Shown: piece by piece, positions 50,504 through 63,826 of the stretch
Layout: every line of letters begins with the position of its first letter
How positions within the stretch are numbered: position 1 is the first letter of the stretch
Assembly (NCBI RefSeq): GCF_910589235.1
Contig: NC_060963.1
Location: 2,133,501 to 2,197,500, forward strand
Origin: Vespa crabro
Lineage: Eukaryota; Arthropoda; Insecta; Hymenoptera; Vespidae
Reading direction: 5' to 3'
Length of the DNA stretch: 64,000 nucleotides
Made by a program: the position numbers and the translations under genes
The notes under the pieces: generated by a model
Told to the model about the DNA's origin: nothing
The model's database searches: none
The model's input: the letters and a program-made list of their open reading frames with translations, nothing else

Positions 50504-52376
50504 ACTTATATATGTCTGATTGAAATCCAAAATTTTCTGTTTCTATGCTACAGTATGTACACCTAGCAAGCATTACTGTCTTGTTAGAATATTCTCACCT
50601 ATGATAAAAATTCTTTACTCATGGACTCGCGTTATAATTTGCTCAAAATTCACACTGATTATAAACACGAACAGAATATGGCATTCAGTTGGTTTACAGA
50701 TTAAAAAGCATATGGCACTCAAGTCCTATCCTTTTCTATTCTAAATTTTTTGAATATAAAAAATAGCATGTTCACAAGTGGAGGAATATATCTGTTATCA
50801 TCACACTACGTTATATTTGAATCCCTTATATAGAGCATGTTTTTATTTGATATCCATGGCACAAGTACCATTTGAATTTGTAGTTCAATATAAATCAATG
50901 AAAGTCTTTTAAAAATTTTAACTGTAATTGCAGTGAATTCTATAGCAAACACTGACTTTTGCACCATGTTCATACTTTTCATTAGTGAGTGCAATAGTTT
51001 AAATCTATAAATATTTAAACGAAAAAAATGTTATGGTTTTATTTAAAATACATTGTGCTATTCTCTTTCTTGTGTAACTGTGCATAGCATCATATCCTTA
51101 TCATTGATATTTCACATTATTTTTATTTTATTATTCCGCATTTATTTTGATTATTATTTTTGCAAAATAAGCTCACTTATTTATATGAAAAATAATTCAT
51201 AGGCTCTCAATAATGTCAATAATGTCTATAGTCAGATTGTATCTATGTAACACACAACCTGTACAATACTGTATCTATTACATGCAACAATGGAATTAAA
51301 AAGTATGATATTTGATATCTGTTTGCAATAAAATAATATTAATATATATCCTTAACTTTTAAATAATCAAAATACAATAAATATCAATATACACAAAATA
51401 CACTACGGTTCATTCTTTTACTATGCATATGTTGATAAAATGTTTAAATTGTAAACAATGAAGTATCCCATAAAGAATAGTAATAATTTTCAAAATAGTA
51501 TCTACAAGTTCTCATTGCTGAATGTCGAACTTAGTGTCATCTTATTTCATTATTATTTACGTAGAAATTCGACATTTTACTGCAAAAGATTTATTAATCT
51601 TGTTAATAATTTTATTGCATACAATTGATGTAAAAAGTGCTGGCTTTGATTTTTTGATTTTTCGATGCTATGGCACTGTTTATTTAAGTCTATGATACTA
51701 ATTTTTCAACTTGTAAAATTTGTTAGTATATCGATTGCTACAGTAACTAACATGTATACCTCCTAAAATGAATATATCCTTTTTTTCTACTGTCATAAAT
51801 ATAAAAATCGAAACTCTGGCAGCCATGATAAGTAAAGCTTTGTTATTCTTTTTTATCTTATTTTTGACAGACACAACACATTCACACAATATTATAATAA
51901 TTTAATGAGTATACTTCTAATCAATAAGTCTACTGCAAAATAAAATGAAAAGCTATCATTAAACCATATTTCTCATGATTGTTTCCTATTAATCGTCATA
52001 CTGACTAGTTCACCGATAAATATAATCGTACTATGATATAAATTTAAAAAGTTCACTCTGCATAAAATTGTACCAAACTTTTTCTATGGATTTAATAAGT
52101 AATGTTGTAAAATTATTACAATATTATACTTTCTCGTTGTCTAAACTTTCAAGTCTTGTTTAAGTGTTACAACTTACATTAGGACCAGGAAGTTGTAAAT
52201 TGTACTTTATTTGTAACACGGTGAACTGCAGCTGCCAGAAAAATTTATTAAATTGTATGCGCTGCTATCTCTTCTTAGTACATCTATCGTATCGTTCTTA
52301 TGACCAAACTAATTTCAGTCTGTCATTTCATGTGAGTGTTTACCTATATCAGTGAGATTTCCATTTCCCTTGTAAT

Positions 52377-53532
52377 TTATAACATAATGCATCTTCTCTG
52401 TCGACGTTTTTGTGGTTCAGGTCTTAAAACTGCACGAACTGCTTCATCAAATACTTGTTTTAAGCCACGTTGTGTGAGAGCAGAACATTCCATGTATTTT
52501 ACAGCACGAATCTGTAACTCATAAAACACATGTCATTTTTGCCACCGATATCTATAATATATATTAACAAAATACGATTTCATATCAACCTTATTAGCCA
52601 ATTTTTGTCCTTGTTCTCTCTTTATGGCACTAAGTCCTTGTTCAGCTAAGGCAATTAAAGTTTCACGATCATCTCGTAAATCTATTTTAGTTCCAACAAG
52701 TATCATCGGTGCATCTGGGCAGTGGTGTTTTATTTCTGGATACCATTTACTAGTAACATTTTCAAAAGACGAAGGACTTGTTACAGAAAAACATATAAGA
52801 AATACATCAGTCTGTGGATAAGAGAGAGGTCGAAGTCTGTCATAGTCTTCTTGGCCTGCCGTGTCCCAAAGTCCTAAGCTTACAGGAATTCCATCCACCA
52901 CCATGGGTGCTGAATAATTATCAAATCTATATAAACATAAATCAAATGAAATTGTAATTATATTGAAATAAGTTATATAACTTATTTAAGTTATATCTTT
53001 AATTAATATCTCCAAATATTAAATAGAAATGATGTTTTATATTTATATATTTATATATATACATATATATTATTGCACCCTGTATAGTAATAATTTCTTT
53101 CGCAGATATAAAATTTAAAAGATATTTTTATATATCCTAACAAGATGCTTTATAAAAAGACAATATAAAATAAATGGTTTCCTGTATGCAGTAGTAGGGT
53201 GCTCTTATTACCACTGCATTACTATTATTAGCCATACCAGTTCATCGTTCTAAAGAAGAAATATGTAGGGAAAAAATAGAAAGATGATTTCCAAATGGAA
53301 GAAAGAAATAGAAATAAAATGATTCCTTACAAATCTGTATATATATATATATATATATATATAAATGTACTTTAGATAAATTATTACATGGCAATATAAT
53401 ATTACATTTCACTTACACAGTTGGTACATATTCTCCAGGGAAACTGTCTGTGGTATATGATATTAACATACATGTTTTTCCAACTGTTCCATCTCCTACT
53501 ACAACGCATTTGATAGGTCTACCAGAGCTCAT
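52377..53532 (-). CDS. Mtl: Rac-family small GTPase Mtl (Mig-2-like)
   Basis: Three coding exons join in phase to 195 aa: 53417..53532, 52590..52926 and 52377..52511. All GTPase motifs are present: P-loop GDGTVGKT (13 to 20), switch I with Thr38 in EYVPTVFDNY, DTAGQEDYDRLRPLSYPQTD (60 onward), TKID (118 to 121) and ECSAL. The C-terminus is polybasic KRRQRR then CIML, a CAAX box whose final Leu predicts geranylgeranylation. MSSGRPIKCVVVGDGTVGKT, KREQGQKLANKIRAVKYMEC and RAVLRPEP favour Mtl/Mig-2 over Rac1 or Rac2, which lack the extra N-terminal residues. Mtl acts at the plasma membrane in cell migration and axon guidance. At least one non-coding 5' exon is likely, because an acceptor (CTTCAG) precedes the ATG by 9 to 12 nt. 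Confidence 0.92.
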
Positions 53533-53587
53533 GATTCTGATTCTGAAGTGATAAACATAAAATATTAATAATATAGCACTTACACAC

Positions 53588-53659
<72 letters not shown>

Positions 53660-54925
53660 GTTAATTTTAAAACAAATGAAAGAAAAATTTATATGTAATA
53701 CAGGAAAAAAAAACAAGTTGTAATAATTTAATATAAATTGATAGTTCTAATCATTCTTGTGAATATTATCGATTTTTCAAATTATCTATAAAAAAAAAAT
53801 TAAAGTAATCCGGTTAGAAAAAAAAAAAAAAAAGAAAAAAACAAGAAACGAAAAATCAATAAACCAACGAAAAAATTTATTCCATATATAAAAAGAATTT
53901 TAAAAAGCATTACTGCCCTCATAGACACTTTATTAACAGTGAATTACTTCGTTGGTTTGTCAATATAACGCAAAATAATTAATTAAAAATGATATTTAAA
54001 ATAATTAATTTATATACATAGATATCGTATAGTTATTTTATTTAGCACAAATAAGCATGTTAGTTCGTTTTCGATAGTATAATTTAGTGATATCAGTGAC
54101 ATTATAACCATTCTACTAAATGCGAAGGGCTTGTCCTAATAATGTTACATTATTAGTATCGCGTTATGTCGAATTGAATAAATGATATTTCTAATAGCAC
54201 TCACCAAAATACGAAAAAAAAAAACAATTCCTTTCTAGAAAAAAAACTTATTTAATACTAGTTTATAGAATATATGCAGTTAGCACTCTTCAAAAAATCA
54301 CAAAAGCAGATGCCATGATGGTGTTGCGGTTTTTCGAGCTCATAGACGTAGTCAGACGTAGTCTTCGCTTGGTGACAGATGTTCGACAATCACCTTTTCC
54401 CTTCCCCTCTGTTTCGAAAAAGTTATTGTTCGGAACGGTTCGACAGAGACATCTATCATACGGGATGTCCATTCAAATAAAATTCTTTTATGTCATAACA
54501 TTCGATATAAAAAAAATATTTGTACGTTAGTAAACGAATTAAGAAAACTTACGTGTAATAATGCGTGATATTAAATAATAACTTTGAGATACGTTGAATA
54601 TTTTTTTTAAACAATGAAACTATATTATTTCAATATCTCCTTTTTGACACTTTGTTTTACACGAAATTATTTAGAAACTGTTTCATTCGTTTCAATTACT
54701 TTGTGTGACGTAGTCTATGATAATGCAATATGACCAACTGTAAAAATTAAAAAACGTATTTCTTTCGTTTATGTTTGTCAAGTTTCTACACTGTTCGTAA
54801 ACGTTTGCTTGATGCATTGTGATTTTATATCAGTTTATCAGTTTTGTATATATTTTCAATCGAATGTTTAAATAATTGTTTATTATTCATTAAGAGATTG
54901 AAAAAGTAGAAGAGATTAAAGTAAA
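53533..54925. promoter_or_regulatory. Head-to-head interval between Mtl and SF3A1
   Basis: Holds the Mtl 5' UTR and intron and both promoters. The balanced stretch 54300..54480 is a likely Mtl 5' exon and promoter zone. The 100 nt before 54926 form the SF3A1 5' UTR. No TATA box was assigned. Confidence 0.45.
53603..53662. repeat. AT microsatellite with AC interruptions
   Basis: About 60 nt of alternating AT/GT just upstream of the Mtl coding start, in the presumed 5' intron. Confidence 0.85.
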
Positions 54926-57900
54926 ATGCCTGCACAAGATATTGCGGTTCCACAACCGCCAGCAACCGAAGGAGAAGAAAATGCACCTTCGTCCCAACCA
55001 ATTGTAGGAATTATTTATCCTCCTCCAGAAGTTAGAAGTATCCTTTTAAATTATAAATTACAAAATGATCGATTAAGGTAATATTGTCTATGAAATTGAA
55101 TATAATGATGAAATATCATATTTATGTATATATTTTTTCCTTACGCAATTATGCAGATATCGTTGACAAAACTGCTAGCTTCGTAGCTAGAAATGGACCG
55201 GAATTTGAATCAAGAATTAGACAAAATGAATTAGGAAATGCAAAATTTAATTTCTTGAATTTTGGCGATCCATATCATGCATATTATCAACACAAAGTTA
55301 AAGAATTTAAAGAAGGTAAAGCTCAGGAACCGTCTATGGGCTCAGGTGGAGGGAAAACTGTTAACTTAACGGCACATCAAAAGCAACAAGAAATTTTAAA
55401 ACAAGTAGAACAGCCCTTTGTTCCTAAAGATCCACCTGCAGAATTTGAATTTATCGCAGATCCTCCTTCTATTTCTGCATTGGATTTGTATGTATTGATT
55501 GATCATTTTTATTCTGCTATAAGTTTATTTATATCTTTAAATAAAAAATATATTTTATTTTATTTTAGGGATATTGTGAAATTAACAGCACAATTTGTAG
55601 CACGTAATGGACGTCAATTTTTAACCAATTTAATGAATAGAGAGCAACGTAATTTTCAATTTGATTTTTTACGTCCTCAGCATTCATTGTTTCAATATTT
55701 TACAAAACTTTTGGAACAATATACCAAAGTATACATACATATATATATTTTTTTTTATTATTAAAATTGAATAATTTATTATGTTTATTTGTTTATTCTG
55801 ATTAGTAATAATCTTAATTTTTAATAGGTATTAATTCCACCGAAAGATTTATTACCACGATTAAAAGATGAAGTGTTTAATATGGATAAGATTTTAGAAC
55901 AGGTTAAGTATCGCGCTGAATGGCTGAAATATCAAGAAGCTCAAAGACGTAAAGAGGAAGAAGAATTAGAGCGAGAGAGAGTTGCTTATGCCCAAATTGA
56001 TTGGCATGATTTTGTTGTCGTTGAAACTGTAGATTATCAACAATTTGAAGTTGGTAATTTTCCAGCACCAACAACTCCTGATGAAGTTGGAGCTAGGGTT
56101 CTTATGCAGGTAAACTGGATGATGATAAAAGAATATTAAAAGTATCATTGTTAATCAAACGCTCATTTGTTTATTAAATATTGTTAAATAGGAACGTATT
56201 GAAGAAGGGGAAGATGTTGAGATGCAAATTGACAGTGATGGAGAAGAGGAGATGCAAACTCGTACTGAAGGTGAAAAAGATCGTGCTAAGGACAACAATC
56301 AGGTGATTATATTAAAAATATTTAATTGTTATTGGATATATAAAGTATTAATATTATTTTACGTTGTTTTCAGGTACAAGATATGGAAGAGGATTCAAGT
56401 GATGACGATGATGTGTCTCCTCCAGGTGATAGTCATAAGTCCAAAGAATCTAAAATACGAGACGCAAGTATGCAACCTCCACCATTACCACCGACACCTG
56501 GAAACGTTGTAGTGAAGAAAGGATATGATCCAAAACAACATGGTAAGTAAATAACTTCACGAACTTTTTGTTTTAAAAGTATGCTATTAGAGATATTGTT
56601 AATATTTCAAACGTTTCAGCTGTTAAAGCTGCTCGTCCAGTTGCTCCGGATGAATATTTGATTTCACCGATTACGGGAGAACGTATACCTGCTAGTAAAG
56701 TGCAAGAACATATGAGAATTGGTTTATTAGATCCACGTTGGGTTGAACAACGGGATAAACATTTAGATAAATTAGCGCAAGAAACGGTATTTGCTCCGGG
56801 TACTGCGATTGAGGCTAGTCTTAAGCAACTCGCTGAAAGACGTACTGATATATTTGGTGTTGGTGACGAAGAAACTGCAATCGGTAAAAAGATCGGCGAA
56901 GAGGATAAAAAGAAAGACGATAAGGTTACATGGGATGGTCATACATCTAGCGTTGAAGCTGCAACAAGAGCAGCTCGAGCTAATATCACGTTAGAGGAAC
57001 AAATTCATCAAATACACAAGGTTAAGGGACTTCTTCCGGACGAAGAAAAGGAAAAGATTGGACCGAAGCCTGCTAATCGTGCAGCAGAACTTTCACATAT
57101 GGCTGCTGTTGCCTCTAAGCCTCAAGCTACTCTAAAAGCACCACCCAAACCACCAGCTCCAAAACCGATACCAGTCCCAGCACAACCACCACCACCTCCG
57201 ACTATGAGTATGCCTACAATGGCAATTCCACAACCAATGATGCCACAGGCACCGATGATGATGATGGCTCCTATGCCACCAATCAGACCACCACCACTTA
57301 TGAGTATGATCTATCAATTATTTATCGTTTTACGTAATTTGAGAACGTTTAAATTTTATACTTTTATATGATTAAAATTTTAGCACCAACTATGTCACCA
57401 TTTATGCCAACACCACCACCTATGCAACCACCAATGGCATCAGCTGTAAGTGTTAAGAACTTGATAGTCATCTGTAAACATTTTTCTAATGAATATGTGA
57501 ATTAATTGTTTTTTCTTTTTTTCTTTTTTTTTAGATTGGTATCAAACATACTGCAGAACCTATGGAAGAAGAACCTCAGACTAAGAAATTGCGTTCTGAA
57601 GATACATTGATTCCAGAACAAGCATTCCTTGCAAGAAATAAGGTAGAATAAATAACAAGAAATAATTTATGTTGTATATAAAATTATGATTGTATTACTA
57701 TAAAATTTTTTTTTTTTTTTTTTTTTTGTATTAGGGTCCAGTACAATTGAATATAGCTGTGCCCATGATGACCGAAAAGGCAGAATGGAAATTGAATGGG
57801 CAGACGTTAAATATCACTCTGCAATTAAGTGACACTGTTGTAACTATGAAAGCTTTGATTCATGAACAAACTGGTATGCCACCGGGAAAACAAAAGTTAC

Positions 57901-58130
57901 AATATGAGGTATGAAATAATATCAATGAAAAAATTTAATAATATAATTTTTCTTTTTTTAATTAATAAGAAATATTTATATATATATTTTTTATTGTCGA
58001 TTATAAATTAATTAATGAATTATTTCAGGGAATGTTCTTTAAAGATGGTAATACTCTTGCTTATTATAATTTATCATCCGGAAATGTTATTAATCTTCTT
58101 CCCAAGGAAAGAGGTGGTAGGAAGAAATAA
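54926..58130 (+). CDS. SF3A1: Splicing factor 3A subunit 1
   Basis: Eleven exons from 54926..55037 to 58029..58130 join in phase to 764 aa. SF3A1 (SF3a120) is part of the U2 snRNP and needed for pre-spliceosome assembly in the nucleus. Two SURP modules are visible: residues 38 to 88 (NIVDKTASFVARNGPEFE, FLNFGDPYHAYYQHKV) and 149 to 201 (DIVKLTAQFVARNGRQFL, FDFLRPQHSLFQYFTKLL). The charged middle region includes YAQIDWHDFVVVETVDY and DEYLISPITGERIPASK. A long Pro/Met-rich stretch follows. Residues about 674 to 764 form a ubiquitin-like domain (LNIAVPMMTEKAEWKLNGQ, LHEQTGMPPGKQKLQ-type turn, YYNLSSGNVINLLPKERGGR) with the basic GGRKK tail that contacts U1 RNA in humans. All intron phases were checked and fit. 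AATAAA overlaps the stop codon. Confidence 0.97.
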
Positions 58131-58553
58131 ATGATGATTTTTATTAGTAAGTTGAAAAACATTTTTATTTATCTATCATATATATCTTGTTTTATTAAAA
58201 AAAGACTAGAAAAACATATTTTTTCAATTAATATATATTCTCTAATGATTATATATAAAAATAATACGAATGATATAATAGAAAAGTAATTATTACAAAT
58301 AATAACAAAATACAAAAATAAAAAAGAAAGATTAGATTTATTATTAATTAATACAATATATTTTAATAAGTTAACAATAATAATTTAATATATTAAATTT
58401 GGCATTATATATATATATATATATATTATACAATTTATATTATGAATTCTATATATTATAAATTCCCTTTAATAAATTGCACTTAGTTTTTCATACAATT
58501 TCAACAATTGCATTTAGTTTTTCTTGTACTTTTAAGCACTAAGGCACTGTTAG

Positions 58554-58584
<31 letters not shown>

Positions 58585-59121
58585 AGATTAAATTAAGTAT
58601 ATAGCAAGAAATATTTAAAATAGAACAAGTATTAGGAAATCAATTGTATTTTAATATTTGTGCTTCGTTTGTAAGTTGTTTATGATTTTCGCATTTTTTT
58701 TTTTTCTTTTTCTTTTTTTTTCTTTTTCCCAAGAAATAAAAACATAAGAAAACGTGCATGCTCTTATATATATGTATAAGTAGCGTAAATGCATTAAATC
58801 ATACGTGACTTATCTATCATTACTTACTCCAAGATTCTAACGGAGATTAATCTTATGTAAAAATTGTTTTATTAGAACTTTGACTCTATTATGAATAGAT
58901 AAAATTTTTCTATTACCTAAATTAAGTATAAATGTTTAAGATAATGCATATGCGTAGGTAATTATATATCATTGTGTGTATATGTATATATATGTATATA
59001 TATATATATATATATATACACATAACTATGATATGCATCTATCGCGATATAAAATTGTGGAATTTGTTGGAAGTTAATTAGCTAAAGATTTATGCAATCG
59101 AATTTATTGCAATATTTCATT
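58131..59121. other. Tail-to-tail interval between SF3A1 and XYLB
   Basis: AT-rich 1 kb with an A-run (58556..58581), T-rich and AT tracts. It holds the two 3' UTRs. No gene was seen. Confidence 0.55.
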
Positions 59122-62100
59122 TTACTTATCTGACTGTGATTGATTTGTTTTTATTATTCTTTCTATCAACTTTCGATAACGTTGCGTCATTGGTCGATAA
59201 ATCTAAAAGTACATTTATAAAATTGAATAATTTTCATATTTTTTAAACAGATTAATTATTTATATAATGTATAGTTGAAAATCAAACTTAATAGGTATAG
59301 ATCTTGATAGGTATTAACTTACAGATTCAGCATCGTCGTATGGTCGACATACGAGTGTTGGTTCTGGTAAAGAAGCAGTTATGTCTTCAAAGTTATTTTC
59401 GTTTCTTAATAAACCGTGTTTTGCTTGATATGCTGCTCCCATCATAGCCGAATTCGTAATTTCCTTTTATAATAAAGATATATATTAAATCAAATCAAAT
59501 AATAGAAATTAACACACATGCGATATAATTCTTATAAAATTAATATTAACCCCTGATTGAATAATTTCAACTTGTGCGACGTTTGGATTGCGCGACACCC
59601 CAGGCACTTTGAACAGCTGTCATTTATACAGTATGAATAATTTTATTTCCAAAATGAAAGTATATTTTTTAAAGCTTCGATAATAATAATTAGTAATTTT
59701 GAAAATGCATTTTAAATTCTGTCATTATATAAAAAAAAAAAATTCATGAATCATGCAATGCACAAATTGTTTTAATTAAGTTCAAATTTATTCTGGGATA
59801 TCCTGTAATCCTGACACAATTAGGGTTGTGTGTTTTTCTTTATTTTTTTATCGTTTTAAATAATTACCGATATATAGACAGGCGAATTGAAGACATCAGC
59901 AAGTACTTGTAGTATAGTTTTATTAGCAGATGCACCGCCTGTTGCTATTATACGAGTATTGGGACCTAATTTTATAGAATTAGTAAAGTTTAGAAAAAAA
60001 GAGAAAATATTCGTAATTCGTAATTCGTAATAATTTACACCAACCAATAACAAAACCAAAATCTTCTGCGTGTGCTCTTTTTGCCACAAATTGGCCTTCA
60101 ATGAGTGCTCGAACCTCTACCTCTTTCGAGCTATATCGATTAATTTCATCGTTAGCTTTATTAAATCTATGATCACCGATCACGGACGGTAAAATTTCCT
60201 GTGCGTCAAAATATAGTCCAAAATTTCCAAAATTTCCTCGCGGTGTACTTTCTAATAATTCGTTAAATATTTGCCATGAACCTTGCGCAGCATTGTCACG
60301 TATTCTTTCTCTAGTCAATGATCCATTTTTAAAACTAAACGTGTATATATATATATATATATATACATATAAAAATCTAATTATTTGATAACATTCTATT
60401 AGAAATAAAATATGATATAGTGAATTTATATCGTTACCAAAGTAATGCCATATATGCCTCATCTTCAATAGGATTACAGAGAATGTGCCCATCGATAGCA
60501 GTTTTTGGTTCGTTCAGCCATAAAAATAAAGTATCACTAGTTCCTAAACTACATGCAATATCTCCTTTTTTCAATCTCATTCCTAAACATAGTTAAATAA
60601 TATATGTATATATATATATATTTTTTTTTTTCTTTTCTTTATATACATTACATTTTCAATTTTATATATTAACAAATCCACTTTAAAATTTCCACAGATA
60701 ACACGTACCTACCAACGAACCCGGATTATCTCCTGTAAATGCAATTATCCTGCAACTCTCATTGAAGCCAAATCTTTCGACAAAGTAAGACGATATTGGG
60801 CCGATATTGTTATAGGAAGAGATCGGTTTGCCCAATTTTTTTCTTAAATCAGGCGCACAGGTCTATGAAAATAAAGTGACAAAAAAATAAAATAAAAAAA
60901 AAAAAAAAAAAGGAGAATAGAGTTAAGTTAATTTATCAATAGTCATCAATCAAAATTGTATTATATTTACCTCTAACAAGACATCGTCCCAATCCTTCGT
61001 ACGAATGTTTAATAGATTCATACCAGAGCCATCTGACCAATCGATTGGCGCAAAGTCACCCAAGAAGAGAGAGGCAAGAAAACTACTGATCAAAGAAATT
61101 CTCTGAAAGAATGAATATATCCAATTGATAGAAACTAGAGAAATCAGGTAAAGGCATTCAACATGGAATTTGTTAGCATTAATATAAGTCGTTAAACAGT
61201 CGTATTAAGAACAATCTGAATCGTACAAAAAACGTATGGTTATAAAAGGGGATGTGAAGGAGTGTTATATAAAGTCTTTGATAGATCCCATTGTATATAT
61301 AGGTAAATGGGTAGCACACTAAATATTTATTGAATACTTTCGAATACCTCGATTTTACGCTGTTTTCTATTTCTTTTCTTTATTTTATTTTTCTTTTTTT
61401 TTTTTTTTCAAGCGAAGAAACCGAAGAATGTGTTTAATTAGGTATACCTCGGTACTACTATAGGCTTCTGGCCTTCTTCGTGCTATCTTTGCTATTTGCG
61501 GTCCTGCAAATCTTTCGTATGCTCGAGACCCAGTTATTTCTGCCAATTTCTGCAATTGAAAATTTTCAATTTACGACATTATGAATATATTTATCGTTTC
61601 ATATAATCGATTATATATAATTTTGATTAGAAATAAAAGACTTTACTTTTGGGTCACCTACGGTCATCTCGAAAAGATGACACTCGTTGGACGTACTAGA
61701 ATCCATCCATACAGGCGATTGTGTTATCGAAAACGACGTTGCGAATTGTTCGTGTAAAAATTTCGTTGGTTCTAAATTTTTCAATAGACTTTGACTACCT
61801 TTCCCCCAATAAACGGTACCGTGTTGCTGTTAAATGATATAGCATTATCGCATTAAGAAATAACAAAAGAAAGAGGGGTTTATAATTATATTCGTTTTTT
61901 TTGTTTTTTTCCTCTCCTTTACCTGAGCACATCCGGAAATAGCTGACACTTTGCTAAAATCAACCCCGCAAACACGTAGTTTGTCTAATATCATATCCAA
62001 TGCCTTGACCCACATCAAAGTTGGTGCCACTACTACGTGAGATTCGCATTTATTTTGTATAACACCTCCGTACGTTCTAAAAATACAAGAAAAAAAAAAA

Positions 62101-62797
62101 ATCATTAGAACGTGTGTATGTATATATATATATATATATATGTACATACATCATTAATTCTCTCATATGATATATAAGAGAAAAAAAAAAATTTCACGTT
62201 TTAAACGTGATATACCTAAATTCTGGTAGATCATTGTCGAATTGTACACTGGTCTCATGTAGAATACCGAGATCGTCATCGACCACAACAGCCTTCAACT
62301 GGCAACAAATGCAACGAACTTGATATTATTAATTATCTTAAAATATTCTTTAAAGGAGAGATTATCTGTTTATTTCTAGATTAGATTTTACCGTGACATT
62401 AGATTAGGAATGACCTCGAAAGACGTCAAAGCGTAATATAAAGTGCGAGGAGTCAAGGGGTCGCGGAGATTTGATTTTCTTTTTTTTCCCTTCTTTCCAT
62501 TTATCTCATTTTCGTTCGAATTAAACGCGCGTAGTTTCGGGGAGGGTCGCGCATGCGCATTCGGGAACTCTCGAAGTCTCTTCATGAGTGAACATAGGAG
62601 ATAGTCGTGAGAGGTACGTTAAACAAACTTCGGAACTGTGAGATTTTACGATTCTGAGATCTAGATTCCTTGATAAAAGAGGTTGCTTTCACCTTGCACT
62701 GCGCGATATATGTAACAATGAAGATAAACGCGATGTCTTGAAATTGTCACGTTTGCAATCGTTAAAGGAATCCCATATTGGAGTTAGTAGCGAGAGC

Positions 62798-62844
<47 letters not shown>

Positions 62845-63476
62845 AGGAAGAGAGAGGAAGGAGAGATAGAGATAAATAGAGAGAAAGAGAGAGAGGGAGA
62901 GAGAGAGAGAGAGAGAGAAAGAGATCACAAACGAAGGAAGGGTTATGGAAGAGGAGAGGGAAGAGATTTAGAGAGACGGACGCATGGCCCGACCACTCTC
63001 AACTTTACAGCCGAGATAAGGAGGAGAGAGCTGCGCGTGTAAGCGACGAATCTTCGTATAGTACATATGTACACAACACACGGGACGAGAAAAATTTTCT
63101 TTTCTTTTTTTCCTCCTTTTTTTCTCTTCCTTTTTCTTTTTTCTTTTTTCTTACTTTTTTTTTTTTGTCATTGTTTCTCTTTTTCTTTTCTTTACGTTTC
63201 ACGTAGTACACCTCCCGTTATTATAATCTTCTTTTCTTTCGAATTCTTCCTTCCCCCCGCCCCGCCCCCGTTTTTTTTCCCCCCCTATTCTCCACTATTC
63301 TCTTCTCTACTCTTCTCCCTCCCACTTTTCGCTTTATTGTTTTTTCTCTTTTTTCCCTTCTCTTTTTTCCTTCCCACGGGGGAAAATTCGATTGAGTTGA
63401 TATGGTAGGAGAGTATCTTTACCTGCTGCGTGCTGAGATCGAGGCCTAAGTATGTCGCGTTCGAAGATGCCCCCAT
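59122..63476 (-). CDS. XYLB: Xylulose kinase
   Basis: Twelve exons fit the family, from 63423..63476 to 59122..59202, plus one extra candidate exon at 59551..59616. Without it the protein is 537 aa, close to human XYLB (about 536); with it 559. The enzyme phosphorylates D-xylulose in the glucuronate-xylulose pathway. FGGY-kinase landmarks are present: YLGLDLSTQQLKAVVVDDD, SGCAQQHGTVYWGKG, VWMDSSTSNEC, FTGDNPGSLVGMRLKKGDIA, CSLGTSDTLFLWL and RIIATGGASANKTILQVLAD. Exons are 62216..62298, 61923..62076, 61647..61826, 61448..61549, 60971..61102, 60709..60862, 60438..60582, 60045..60334, 59868..59965 and 59323..59463 between the ends. Intron 1 (1.1 kb) is GC-richer than the others. Confidence 0.95.
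59551..59616 (-). other. Candidate in-frame cassette exon of XYLB
   Basis: 66 nt open in phase 0 between exons 10 and 12, reading LFKVPGVSRNPNVAQVEIIQ then SG. It is bordered by ATGACAG and a GTTAAT donor, both weak. Its GC content is about half, well above the surrounding intron. Splicing around it leaves the reading frame intact and gives the usual protein length. Confidence 0.5.
62549..62558. promoter_or_regulatory. Perfect NRF1/Ewg-type palindrome
   Basis: GCGCATGCGC, the consensus for NRF1 (Erect wing in insects), in the CpG-rich part of XYLB intron 1, about 920 nt downstream of the start codon on the - strand. It could mark an internal promoter. Function is inferred. Confidence 0.4.
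62796..62930. repeat. GA microsatellite cluster
   Basis: About 130 nt of near-continuous purine (GA, GGGA, GATA interruptions) in XYLB intron 1. Confidence 0.9.
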
Positions 63477-63505
63477 GACTTATTACTTTTAATTTATTTT
63501 TTTTT

Positions 63506-63544
<39 letters not shown>

Positions 63545-63689
63545 TTCTCTCTATCGAATATCTCTTCGTACCGTCTCACTCTTGTCAAGCGTCGAATTGA
63601 AGTTCTAACAACTAAACGTCACCACGTTGACGACGTTCGCGTTTTGTGGACTTGGATGGGAATGAGAGGGAGAACGAGAACGAAAAAGA

Positions 63690-63738
<49 letters not shown>

Positions 63739-63775
63739 CGGAAGATGGAGAGCGCGTTGGTGTAAAGAAAGAGAT

Positions 63776-63826
<51 letters not shown>

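Larger units (their letters stand above)
46835..52376. other. Gene-poor interval between CCAP and Mtl
   Basis: After the CCAP 5' flank (to about 47270) there are some 5 kb without a supported gene. The sequence is AT-rich, with an AT array near 47928..47962 and a pure A-run of about 55 nt at 50447..50501. The right part, from about 48600 to 52376, is long, repeat-poor and has the look of a 3' UTR, and may be the 3' UTR of Mtl on the - strand, but I see no direct proof. Small reading frames here have no recognisable similarity. Confidence 0.45.

Noticed and set aside
62388..62585. 65-aa - strand frame in XYLB intron 1
   Set aside because: Open only because of local GC content; splicing from exon 1 to exon 2 is in phase without it.
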